Below, one piece after another: positions 43,935 to 55,599 of a DNA stretch of 64,000 nucleotides (its first letter is position 1; each line of letters opens with the position of its first letter). Both the position numbers and the translations under genes were made by a program. The DNA is taken from assembly GCA_951802425.1 (NCBI GenBank), contig OX637802.1, positions 3,334,381 through 3,398,380 on the forward strand, in the 5' to 3' direction. The DNA is from Clavaria fumosa. Its lineage: Eukaryota; Basidiomycota; Agaricomycetes; Agaricales; Clavariaceae. The notes under the pieces were generated by a model. It saw nothing but the letters and a program-made list of their open reading frames with translations, was not told where the DNA came from and searched no databases.

Positions 43935-44657
43935 TCAAGGGTGCCGAGGCAGTGCCCTCCATGATTCCACCCCTTGCAATTCAAGGTAGTCTAGAGCTGC
44001 TAGCTCTTTGACTCCCATATACAGCTCCCAAGTTGTATCCCCAAGGTTCCATTGGACCTCACATTCTGGGTGGCATCCTTCCCACCTATGGCCAATAATG
44101 GCATCGACCAGCCATTCCTCCTTTGGATCCATTCCAAAGTCATAAAAGACTTTCACTTCACAGTGCAGAAACAACATGTTGTTGTTTGGCTCATGTCGCT
44201 GTAGCCAGCTGACATGGAATGTCAGGTGGATTCTCCTTGACTTTAGTGAGTCGGGGAGCTCCAGCTCATATGTGGATGATTCTGGTCTACATGACCATAT
44301 TGGGTAAGGCCCAATAAACTAATTCTCCCTCTATAAATGGGTGCTCTTCCTGTCTATGCTGATTAGCATAAAACATCTGGTGGATGCAACTTTCTATGAT
44401 CATGTCATGTGCCATTGAAAGGTTGAGTGCAGCCTTCTCTGCGAACATCCTTACTCCTCTGGGCACAGCCTGGAGGTTGTCCAGCAACTCTGCCATCATC
44501 TGGGGCATATACCCATAAGTTGATTCAAATAGGGTGAACCCCATAGACATGCTTATTGTTAATGGCAAACTTGACCATTGGGATTTGCTCCGCCCAATCT
44601 GTCTGGTCTGGCTGGACCACAGATCAGATTGACTGCTCCATCACTCCATCTGTCTGC
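43935..44657 (-). pseudogene. G4 integrase C-terminal part and chromodomain
   Basis: On minus: QTDGVMEQ, QTDWAEQIPMVKFAINN, FESTYGYMPQM, IEGELVYWALPN, then a chromodomain EWLVDAIIGHRWEG, EVQWNLGDTTWELYMGVKEL. The core domain that should precede QTDG is on the other strand (44,658-45,863). Confidence 0.8.
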
Positions 44658-45863
44658 AGCAGGGTTTATGTCTAAAAGATTTAGCCTGGCCCAGTTTAGT
44701 TATAAAACTTGGGACTGGGAGGCCTGAGCAATTGTTGGATCACTGCAGAAATGGGAGGATAAACTCCTTGGCAGACAGATCAATGTGGTCATGGACCATG
44801 AAGCACTGGGGTTCTCCAAGAACCAAACACACTTGTCTGGCCAGCAGGCCAGGTGGATGGAATATATGGAGAGGTTTGGCTACTCCATTACTTACATTAA
44901 AGGCAAGCACAACAAAGTTGTGGATTGCCTTTCATGTTACCATATGAGTGATGCGACAGATGAGATTCATCCAGATCATGAGTATGTGAAGGCAGATATT
45001 CACCTTGACCCTGAAGGGGACAAGCTGCCCCACAGATGCCTGGAGGAGGTGCACGCACTACAAGTACACGCACCTGCTGCGGAGCAGGAGACTGAGCAGG
45101 AGCAGCTGCTGCCTGAGCCCCAAGCAGACAGGGATGTATGGGACAAGACACTTGTGCCGTTAAGGCCCTGTGTGGAAGGGGGGAATGACAGGGTGCTGCA
45201 AAGCATCTGTGATGGCTACAAACAGGATCACCTGTTTAAAATAATACAGGAAAAACCAGGGAATTAAACCAGTTTCAAGATCAGGGATGACCTGATCTTT
45301 GTGGAGAACAGAAAGGGAGATGAGGTGCTCTGTGTGCCTCATACCCTTCATGAAGGGAAAAGCATCCCTGGAATAGTGATCCAGGAGGCCCATGCAGTCC
45401 TAGGACACACAGGTTGCAGATAACGATGGACTATGTCCACTGCTATTATTGGTGGCCATCAGTGTCTAAGGACATTGAGAAGTTTTGCTCGTCATGTGAC
45501 ATGTGCCAAACAAGCAAGACTTCCCCTCAGAAGCTGCAAGGGCTTCTACATACCCTCCCAATTCCCAGGCGGCCCTGGGAATCAATAGGGATGGACTTTG
45601 TAGGTCCATTTCCTATGTCAAAAGAGGTGGACTACCTCTGGGTGGTGATTTGCCACCTCACCTCACTGGTACACCTAGTACCAGTCACCATGTTGATAAT
45701 GGCAGCAGAGCTAGCGTGGCTCTTTCTAACACATGTAGTGAGACTACATGGGTTGCCAGGATCGATTGTGTCCAACCATGATCCTAGATTCACATCTGCC
45801 TTTTGGCAGGAAACTCACCAATTACTCAGTGTTAAGCTGTGGATGTCCACAGCTTTCCATCTG
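44658..45863 (+). pseudogene. G4 RNase H end and integrase core, inverted segment
   Basis: Plus-strand frames: AGFMSKRFSLAQFSYKTWD, LLGRQINVVMDHEALGF, MEYMERFGYSITYIKGKHN (RNase H), a linker, then YYWWPSVSKDIEKFCSSCDMCQTSK (zinc domain end), GMDFVGPFP, SIVSNHDPRF and MSTAFHL. It ends where HPQTDG should follow; that continuation is on the minus strand at 44,657 downward. The other end (AGFMSK) continues a minus frame ending at about 45,866. Both junctions fit one clean 1.2 kb inversion. The core motif VSN.D also shows D to N. Confidence 0.85.
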
Positions 45864-46965
45864 GGCGGCAGGTTTCTCATGTCTTCCCTGGCCATACATA
45901 GCCCCTACACCCAATACTGAGGTTTTGCACACAAGCCATATTGGCTCCTGTACTGCTGTGTCTACCAGGCATAATATTGGTGTTTTATGTGCCAATGCCT
46001 TGATCATCTCCATGCATCTATCATGGAGTGGCCTCCAGTGAAACATTTGCATTTCACTATACAGACTGGCTAACGGGCCAGTATATGCAGACAGATTGGG
46101 CAGGAACTGTCCAATGTACTGTACTAACCCAAGGAACCTCTGTACCTTGTTAATGCTTGTTGGTGTTTTCCATTTTATCCACTGTAATGTGGATTCACCA
46201 GGCATCTATTATGTGCCCTAAGCAATCTATGCTCTTTGCATATAATGAGCACTATTTCTTGCTCAAGAAAAGGCTCATGCATTTGAGGGTCTCAAAGACC
46301 ATCCCTAAGTGATGCTCGTGGTCCTCCAAGGTCTTGGAGAAGATGAATACATTGTCTAAGTACACATGCACATACTTCCCCAGCTGATGACGAAATATGT
46401 GCATCATCAGGCACTGAAAGGTAGCAGGGGCATTACATTCCCCTATCTGCATCACCTGTGAGAACATGGTGCCCAAGACGGTCACAAATGCCATCTTCCA
46501 CACCTCCTCAGGCTCTACGCATACTTGTTTGTATGCATCTGATAGGTCAATCTTTGACCTATATGCGGCTCTAGCCATGTCCTGTCTGATCTGATCTTGA
46601 TCAGGCAATGGGGTAATATCCTGTACAGTGTTTGCATTCTATTTCTGGCAGTCTACAACTGTCTGTAGCAGCGGGTTCCAGCTGCTTTTCAGTATACACA
46701 GCATATGAGCTGCCTGTTATGCTGCTCCTGCTTCCCACCAACCGTAAGTAATGTAACAGTTCACTTTCTCAAGGAATTGTTCCTTGAATGCCTCAGCACA
46801 CCAAGGCAAGTAATAGTTATAGACTTTCTTTTTGTCTATCAAGGGTATATGGTGGTTTAGTGCCCGAAATGGAGGCGGTCTGGGGGGGACTCCCCCAAAG
46901 AGTTCAGCATACTGGTTAAACCAGTACTCATGCCTGCCCTCGAGGTAGGCATCATCTTTCAATTT
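45864..46965 (-). pseudogene. G4 reverse transcriptase and start of RNase H
   Basis: From 46,962: RALNHHIPLIDKKKVYNYYL, LEKVNCYITYGWWEAG; then TPLPDQDQIRQDMARA, RSKIDLSDAYKQVCVEPEEV, NAPATFQCLMM, VHVYLDNVFIFSKTLEDH; then RFLGLVQYIGQFLP, LCLVDTAVQEPIWLV, GVGAMYGQG. The active site is YLDN (Asn codon 46,351-46,353). Stops separate the pieces. Confidence 0.85.
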
Positions 46966-47834
46966 TACAGAGGCATTAGCCTCTCCCCCTTCCAGGGCTC
47001 ACCCTTGTCACAGGGGCCCAAGTGTAGTCAGCTCTTTGGAGCTTCCTTCCTTGGCACACTCTTTCCCAATACATGGAGGTGTAACACTTCTGTTTCCTCA
47101 CTTGGGCAACATAGCCTGAAGGGTTTTTCCTTTTCCTTCGCAGATATGGATTGCACATCAGTGCACATCCAATATCACATGGTGTTTGTACATGAATGCT
47201 GTTGAAACTATAATGTCATAGTGATCAATGTTCGCTATATCAAAATACTGGTCTTCCACCAGTATTCCTCCCAATTCCACTGCTATGTGGCATCTGTGTG
47301 TGATCATCAATTAGTTGCCAATGCAGCCGAGTTGGATTGGAACTGGGTTATCTAGTTGGAAGGTTGGTACCTTTGTCACCTGTGCGAAGTCCAGGCTCAT
47401 TAAGTCTGGGGTGCTTCCCAAATCAAAAAGTGTGTACGCTTTCATACCGTTCACATGATGTAGGCTGTGAGGCATTGTCTTGCCTCCTTTGTTACTACCA
47501 GATGCGATCCTGTCTGTTCTTTCCAGACATGCACCCAGAACAGCCTGTCATCCACATGTCCAATGCACACTTCTGTCATGTAGAGGACATTGTCTTCCTC
47601 CACTTCACAGATTCCAGCAACCTGGTTGCTTTCCATCTCTTCCTTGAGCTTGTCAGAATTGTACTGGTCCCCACAACCAGCATAGTCATCTTCCACAACT
47701 TCCTCCAGTAGGTTTTCGTCCTCTGGCTCCTTGCTTTCAACCACAGGTATCTCCTGTGGTTTATTGGGCTCTGCCTTGCCTGGATCCTCCTGTAAGGCAT
47801 AGTTCCTTACATTTCCCCTAAAAGCCTCTGGCTT
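46966..47834 (-). pseudogene. G4 protease-region relic
   Basis: Between gag and RT the minus strand holds broken frames, including an acidic one (47,744-47,451; EPEDENLLEEVVEDDYAG). Position suggests the protease and linker. On minus, a 'DLGSTPDLMS'-like stretch near 47,400-47,430 may be the D-x-G active site, but this is weak. Confidence 0.45.
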
Positions 47835-48760
47835 TCACTGTGACTGCAGACATGCACTCATGTAATGCCCTGCTTTCCTGCATGTATAATATATTAAAGG
47901 AGCTTTCCGCTCCTCTCCAATTTGTGGCCCAGCCTTGGGCAGTTCTAGCTGGGGTTTACTCCCTCCGGCTGGGGTGCATTCATCCTGCACACAGTCAATC
48001 CACAGGGTAACAGGTTCCCCTGGCCTGTGGTCTGTGTGTGGCCAATATGGCCACAGTCTCACAAACTGCTGCCCCACAGGTATTCCACCTGTGGGCAGGT
48101 TTCCTTTGGTACCCACTGGGTTCCCTGATGAAGGCACTGCCCTCTGCTGCTGGAGGTGGTGGAAGGTCACTTCCACTTGGCGACTAGTGTTGATAATATC
48201 CTCAATGCTAATTGCATGAGTTTTGAAGATGGCCTCCACCATCTCGTTACGCAGTCCATTAAGGAACTGCCTCTTCATCATACCAGCATCAGGTGGGGTG
48301 AGCATTTGCTCAGCTGCCTGGGCCAGTTCGTTCCAGAATCCCAAGGCACCCTTCACCTTTGTGAACTTTACCTGGTAGAAGGCATCCACTGCCTTTTGGG
48401 CCATTACCTCAGTCAGGAACCACTTAAACATAGCAGTTATCAATTCCTCGAAGGTGAACCTTTGAGGAGCACAGGACAGTCCTGTTACTTCTTGGGTATA
48501 CCAAGTAGCAGCTATTCTGCTCAGTCGTGAACCTGCTAACATGACACATTGGTTCTCCAACTGCAGTCAGACTACTCTATAAAAGTAGAAGTAGTTAAAG
48601 AGGCCATTGAGCCACCTTTCCCAGACAACAAGATCATCTTGTCTGTCATAGAGCTCAGGGGGCTCAATCTTGATCCCCTTAATCTCAGCTATTGCCTTGG
48701 GCAATAGCAAGGTTTTATCTCATATCATCACAAGATAGCGATGTAACACATCACTTTGGT
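47835..48760 (-). pseudogene. G4 gag
   Basis: On minus: a stretch PELYDRQDDLVVWERWLNGL, a stop, then MENQCVMLAGSRLSRIAATW, LITAMFKWFLTEVMAQKAVD, VKGALGFWNELAQAAEQM, MKRQFLNGLRNEMVEAI: the retrotransposon capsid fold region. The C-terminal knuckle is YYTCRKAGHYMSAC, in which the first Cys of CCHC is Tyr. It is a dead copy. Confidence 0.8.
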
Positions 48761-48814
48761 AGTTGGTAGAACTTGGGGATACTTCCTGATTAATCTCCCA
48801 CTCCTTCCGGGGTG

Positions 48815-49180
48815 GTTCCATCCATCTGAATGGGCCCATTCAACTTGTTGGCTCTCAATGGTTGCTAGAAGCCAGGGGCAGCATCATGCAAGCAGATCCT
48901 ATGCTTTGCATCCCAAAAATGAGCCAGAATCTGCTTCTGTGGACAGTTGTAGACTGTCAGAAACAGAATGCAAACACCTTATGGGATATCACCCTGTTGC
49001 CTGACCAGGACCAGATCAGACAAGACATGGCTAGAGCCATGTACATATCTGTCAGATGTGTACAAGCAAGTGCATGTGGAACCTGAAGAAGTTTGAAAGA
49101 TGGCATTTGCAACTGCCTTAGGCACCATGTTCTCACATGTGATGCAGATAGGAATTGCAATGCCCCTGGGTAATGACACA
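48815..49180 (+). pseudogene. Plus-strand RT fragment of the G4 family
   Basis: ADPMLCIPKMSQN, TVVDCQKQNANT, DITLLPDQDQIRQDMARAM and (shifted) AFATALGTMFSHVMQIG match the RT start of G4 (46,680-46,430) but lie head-to-head with its gag. Separate insertion or rearranged piece. Confidence 0.75.
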
Positions 49181-49339
49181 GTGGTCAATGAATATAAGAA
49201 TTCTGATGCTGGGGAACAAACTGATGGTGGTGCTATAAGAGTGGAGACATTCATAGCTGTCAAGAGGATAGATAACATATTTGGTTGGTGTCAAGGAACA
49301 ATCTGACAGTGGTGACAGCAGTGAAGGTATCCCTCATTG

Positions 49340-50156
49340 ATGGGGCCATGACATATCTACACTGGTCTCTTGGTTTGCTGCTTGTGACTTGGCAATCTTG
49401 ATGCACATATTGTCATTGGCATAGGCCCTGCATGGCTCAGTTGCATGCATGCCTGGGGCATGCAGGTCTGCATTGTTGATAAGTGGTGTGTGCACCTCTC
49501 CTTTGCTCATCTCATAATATGTGATGTCCTGCTTGTATAATAATTCTGTCTCTTCTCAACTCAGTGTGTGTGTACTGTTGCATTCACTAATCCCATAAGG
49601 TTTGCAGCTTGGGATCAGGATGGAAGGTGGGCAAACAGGTACTTGTTTCTTTCTGTGCATTGATGTCATAGAACTACTGGCAGTGTTAGTTCAGTTTATA
49701 TCATTGACCAAGGAAACTCAATCCTCAATCAACAACATGCCCATATTGTTGACCAATGATAAGTGCAAATAGTCAGCCAATGGCATGCACATATTGTCAG
49801 TCAACAAAGCAGTGGAAGCAGGGCAAGCAGGTGAGTGGGGCAGGCAGTGCAATTAGGTTGAGTGAGATGGGTAGTGCAAGCAGGGTGAGCAGGTGAGTGG
49901 CAGTCATGGTTAGCAGTGGGCAGTGCAAGTGGGATGGGCAGGGTGTATGGCACAAGTGGGTTGAGCAGGGTAGGCAGTGCAAGTAAGGAGGGTGGGGTGG
50001 ATGGTGCAAGCATTGAGAGTGGCATGGGATGGCACAAGCAGCGTGACTAGTGCAGTACAAGCAAGGTGAGCATGATAGACAGGGACTTACATTGAGTTGA
50101 GTGACTTGCTGACTGTAGACTCTGAAGGTCTGAGATGACTGGGGACAGGGACAGAG
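49340..50156 (+). repeat. Composite repeat E2, left part
   Basis: Matches about 57,320-58,045 in the same orientation (for example 'ggtttgctgcttgtgacttg', 'caacaacatgcccatattgt') and, inverted, 17,570-18,320. Includes GTTGACC-type dyads and 'gggcaggcagtgcaa' low-complexity. The Cys-rich relic is not included here. Confidence 0.7.
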
Positions 50157-51923
50157 AATTTTGTTTCCACATTTCATCAGTCTTTCTTGTCTCGGTGGCT
50201 AACATTATTATGCCTTCCTGTCTCCAATACCCATGGTGGGCCTTCTTCTTCCATTCTATCTAGCATCCATTCAAGCTCTCCTCTATCTGAGGTGCTCCCT
50301 GCTGCCCCTCTGGCACTATTAGATAGTCACCCATATACCAGCATACCATTGCCCTTATATTATTGTCTGTTCTCCTGTCTCTGCCCAAGTGACTTGATTC
50401 AGCAATTGTGTCTCCCCCATATGTTGATAGCTGTGGGCCACACACTATGAAACACATGCATTCAAGCTTTGACACTGACTCAACTCACAACTGAACTGAC
50501 TTTATAACATGTGGGCATCCATGACACCTACTTTGACATACACCTCCAGTCAACTTTGTGCATCATGTGAGCATGGGAGTCCTGGATACCCACATTGAGA
50601 TACACATCCAGCCAACTTACTTTGTACATTGTGAGAGGTGTGGGTGTCCTGGCCATTTACATGGCATGGCTCACCTGTAACATGTCCAAGCCTGCATCAC
50701 ATTGGATCTTGGTAGGTATGTAGGACCTAGGTTTTGGCATGCTGGGAGTGAGCAGCACAGGTGGCATAAGTAGGATGGAGGGTGGACAGTCTGAGTGGGG
50801 TGAATGGGTGGCACAAGCAAGGTGAGTAAAGCAGGAAGCAAGCCAAGTGGTGTAGCACCAATGAGGTGAGTGGGCAGGCAGCACAAGCAGGGTGGATGGT
50901 GCAATTGGGGTGAGCAGCATGGGTGACACCAGTGGGACAAGTTTGGTGGACAAGTGCATGTGCCTATTATCAGTCAATGATATATCTGCTTGAGTAATGT
51001 ATGTGTTTGCTTGTCATTAAGCAATGACTGATGAGCATGAGCAGTGCCAGGATGACAAGCATGAGCACAGCAAACACATACATTACTCAAGCAGATATAT
51101 CATTGACTGATAATAGGCACATGCACTTGTCCACCAAACTTGTCCCACTGGTGTCACCCATGCTGCTCACCCCAATTGCACCATCCACCCTGCTTGTGCT
51201 GCCTGCCCACTCACCTCATTGGTGCTACACCACTTGGCTTGCTTCCTGCTTTACTCACCTTGCTTGTGCCACCCATTCACCCCACTCAGACTGTTCACCC
51301 TCCATCCTACTTATGCCACCTGTGCTGCTCACTCCCAGCATGCCAAAACCTAGGTCCTACATACCTACCAAGATCCAATGTGATGCAGGCTTGGACATGT
51401 TACAGGTGAGCCATGCCATGTAAATGGCCAGGACACCCACACCTCTCACAATGTACAAAGTAAGTTGGCTGGATGTGTATCTCAATGTGGGTATCCAGGA
51501 CTCCCATGCTCACATGATGCACAAAGTTGACTGGAGGTGTATGTCAAAGTAGGTGTCATGGATGCCCACATGTTATAAAGTCAGTTCAGTTGTGAGTTGA
51601 GTCAGTGTCAAAGCTTGAATGCATGTGTTTCATAGTGTGTGGCCCACAGCTATCAACATATGGGGGAGACACAATTGCTGAATCAAGTCACTTGGGCAGA
51701 GACAGGAGAACAGACAATAATATAAGGGCAATGGTATGCTGGTATATGGGTGACTATCTAATAGTGCCAGAGGGGCAGCAGGGAGCACCTCAGATAGAGG
51801 AGAGCTTGAATGGATGCTAGATAGAATGGAAGAAGAAGGCCCACCATGGGTATTGGAGACAGGAAGGCATAATAATGTTAGCCACCAAGACAAGAAAGAC
51901 TGATGAAATGTGGAAACAAAATT
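50157..51923. repeat. Giant palindrome P2 (arms 855 bp, loop 57 nt)
   Basis: Arms 50,157-51,011 and 51,069-51,923 pair in register (x with 102,080 - x). Translated mirror frames reveal at least two arm-to-arm substitutions. The loop 51,012-51,068 corresponds to part of the inner arm of P1, so P2 has lost the inner tip of one arm together with the P1/P3 centre. Confidence 0.95.
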
Positions 51924-51951
51924 GCGTTTCTTAAGGTGGGTTGCTATTTCA

Positions 51952-52249
51952 GAGGGGTAAGTGAGATATTTTAATGTTTAGATTTGTTTTTTTGGAGGGT
52001 GTTGGTATTTGTTTTTTTGGTAATGATAGATGTTTTTGGGTAGTGTATTTTAAAGGTCGGTTGTGAGGGGTAAGTGAGATATTTTAATGTTTAGATTTGT
52101 TTTTTTGGAGGGTGTTGGTATTTGTTTTTTTGGTAATGATAGATGTTTTTGGGTAGTGTATTTTAAAGGTCGGTTGTGAGGGGTAAGTGAGATATTTTAA
52201 TGTTTAGATTTGTTTTTTTGGAGGGTGTTGGTATTTGTTTTTTTGGTAA
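51952..52249 (+). repeat. T-rich satellite, 113 bp unit, about 2.6 copies
   Basis: Units start at 51,952, 52,065 and 52,178 (GAGGGGTAAGTGAGATATTT). The third is cut by the head repeat at 52,250. By eye the units are identical. Confidence 0.9.
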
Positions 52250-52639
52250 TTGTAGTAGATTTTCGTAATTAGGGTTAAGTTAGGTCTGAGTACAGTCTAA
52301 GGATTTGAGCTATTTCCCACGCATAAATAAGTCTTGGTCTCATGAATAATATGGATATGTTGGCTGTCCCAGAAGTACGCATATCATACACAAATGATAT
52401 GCATACTTCTGGGCAGAGTGTGTATGCATATTGTACGCAAACGATATGCATACTTCTGGGCAGAGTGTGTACACATATCATATGTGAAAAATATGCATAC
52501 TTCTGGGCAGAGGATATGCATACTTCTTGGAAAGTGTGTACGCATATCATTCATGTACAATATCCACACTCTTCCCAGAAGTATGCATATTGTATGTGAA
52601 CAATAGCGTACTTCTGGGCAAAGCATATGCACACACACC
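52250..52639 (+). repeat. Head repeat copy 4
   Basis: TTGTAGTAGATTTTCG..., nearly the same as copy 3 through the 'cttctgggcagag' dyads. It abuts the 113 bp satellite on its left. Confidence 0.8.
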
Positions 52640-55515
52640 ATATTGTATGCATATGATATGCATACATTCTGGGTGAGTGGGCATGCGTATATCATATACA
52701 AATGATGTATATGCATGCCCACTCACCAGGAATGCATGCATATCGTACGCGAACGATATGTGGACATTCTGGGTGAGTGGGCATGTGTACATCATATACA
52801 AATGATATATATGCATGCCCACTTGCCAGGAATGTACGCATATCGTACGCGTACGATATGCGTACATTCTGGGTGAGTGGGCATGCGTATATCATATACA
52901 AATGATGTATATGCATGCCCACTCACCAGGAATGCACGCATATCGTATGCGTACGATATGCGTACATTCTGGATGAGTGGGCATGCGTATATGATATACA
53001 AATGATGTATATGCATGCCCACTCACCAGGAATGCACGCATATCGTATGCGTATGATATGCGTACATTCTGGGTGAGTGTGCATGCATATATCATATACA
53101 AATGATGTATATGCATGCCCACTCACCAGGAATGCACGCATATCGTATGCGTACGATATGCGTGCATTCTGGGTGAGTGGGCATGCGTATATCATATACA
53201 AATGATGTATACGCATGCCCACTCACCAGGAATGCACGCATATCGTACGCGTACGATATGCGTACATTCTGGGTGAGTGGGCATGCATATATCATATACA
53301 AATGATGTATATGCATGCCCACTCACCAGGAATGCATGCATATCATATGCGTACGATATGCGTGCATTCTGGGTGAGTGGGCATGCGTATATCATATACA
53401 AATGATGTATACGCATGCCCACTCACCAGGAATGCACGCATATCATACACGTACGATATGCGTACATTCTGGGTGAGTGGGCATGCGTATATCATATACA
53501 AATAATGTATATGCATGCCCACTCACCAGGAATGCACGCATATTGTATGCATATGATATGCGTACATCCTGGATGAGTGGGCATGCGTATATCATATACA
53601 AATGATGTATATGCATGCCCACTCACCAGGAATGCATGCATATTGTATGTGTATAATATGCGTACATTCTGGGTGAGTGGGCATGTGTACATCATATACA
53701 AATGATATATATGCATGTCCACTTGCCAGGAATGTACGCATATCGTATGTGTATGATATGCGTGCATTCCTGGTGAGTGGGCATGCGTATACATCATTTG
53801 TATATGATATACGCATGCCCACTATACAAATGATGTATATGCATCCCCACTCACCAGGAATGCACGCATATCGTACGCGAACGATATGCGGACATTCTGG
53901 GTGAGTGGGCATGTGTACATCATATACAAATGATATATATGCATGCCCACTTGCCAGGAATGTACGCATATCGTATGCGTACGATATGCGTGCATTCTGG
54001 GTGAGTGGGCATGCGTATATCATATACAAATGATGTATACGCATGCCCACTCACCAGGAATGCACGCATATCGTACGCGTACGATATGCGTACATTCTGG
54101 GTGAGTGGGCATGCATATATCATATACAAATGATGTATATGCATCCCCACTCACCAGGAATGCATGCATATCGTATGCATACAATATGCGTACATTCTGG
54201 GTGAGTGGGCATGCATATATCATATACAAATGATGTATATGCATGCCCACTCACCAGGAATGCATGCATATCATATGCGTACGATATGCGTGCATTCTGG
54301 GTGAGTGGGCATGCGTATATCATATACAAATGATGTATACGCATGCCCACTCACCAGGAATGCACGCATATCGTACGCGTACGATATGCGTACATTCTGG
54401 GTGAGTGGGCATGCATATATCATATACAAATGATGTATATGCATGCCCACTCACCAGGAATGCACGCATATCGTACGCATACGATATGCGTACATTCTGG
54501 GTGAGTGGGCATGCATATATCATATACAAATGATGTATATGCATCCCCACTCACCAGGAATGCACGCATATCGTACGCGAACGATATGCGGACATTCTGG
54601 GTGAGTGGGCATGTGTACATCATATACAAATGATATATATGCATGCCCACTTGCCAGGAATGTACGCATATCGTATGCGTACGATATGCGTGCATTCTGG
54701 GTGAGTGGGCATGCGTATATCATATACAAATGATGTATACGCATGCCCACTCACCAGGAATGCACGCATATCGTACGCGTACGATATGCGTACATTCTGG
54801 GTGAGTGGGCATGCATATATCATATACAAATGATGTATATGCATCCCCACTCACCAGGAATGCACGCATATTGTATGCATACAATATGCGTACATTCTGG
54901 GTGAGTGGGCATGCATATATCATATACAAATGATGTATATGCATGCCCACTCACCAGGAATGCATGCATATCATATGCGTACGATATGCGTGCATTCTGG
55001 GTGAGTGGGCATGCGTATATCATATACAAATGATGTATACGCATGCCCACTCACCAGGAATGCACGCATATCATACACGTACGATATGCGTACATTCTGG
55101 GTGAGTGGGCATGCGTATATCATATACAAATAATGTATATGCATGCCCACTCACCAGGAATGCACGCATATTGTATGCATATGATATGCGTACATCCTGG
55201 ATGAGTGGGCATGCGTATATCATATACAAATGATGTATATGCATGCCCACTCACCAGGAATGCATGCATATTGTATGTGTATAATATGCGTACATTCTGG
55301 GTGAGTGGGCATGTGTACATCATATACAAATGATATATATGCATGTCCACTTGCCAGGAATGTACGCATATCGTATGTGTATGATATGCGTACATTCTGG
55401 GTGAGTGGGCATGCATATATATCATTTGTATATGATGTACACATGCCCACTCACCCAGAATGTACGCATATCGTACGCATACGATATGCGTACATTCCTG
55501 GTGAGTGGGGATGCA
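52640..55515. repeat. 100 bp double-palindrome satellite, about 28 units
   Basis: Each unit holds two dyads: CCCACTCACCAGGAATG / CATTCTGGGTGAGTGGG arms around a core CGCATATCGTACG|CGTACGATATGCG, and a second centred on ATATCATATACAAATGAT. Core variants differ mostly by C/T or G/A at CpG. A block around 53,330-53,790 recurs about 1,628 bp farther right (rare variants TATCATACAC at 53,441 and 55,069). At about 53,790-53,825 and 55,405-55,510 unit order is irregular, as after local inversion. All long frames here are shadows. Confidence 0.93.
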
Positions 55516-55599
55516 TATACTACAGAAGTACATAGGTTATATACTACAAGTCTGGGCCATAATAGTTAGTAACTACAAAAATAGTCTCAGAGATATTAC

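Noticed and set aside
52640..55515. Dozens of overlapping 76-150 aa frames rich in Tyr, His and Ile on both strands
   Set aside because: They restart every 100 bp, exist on both strands, and follow from the symmetric satellite lacking stops in some frames. Not genes.
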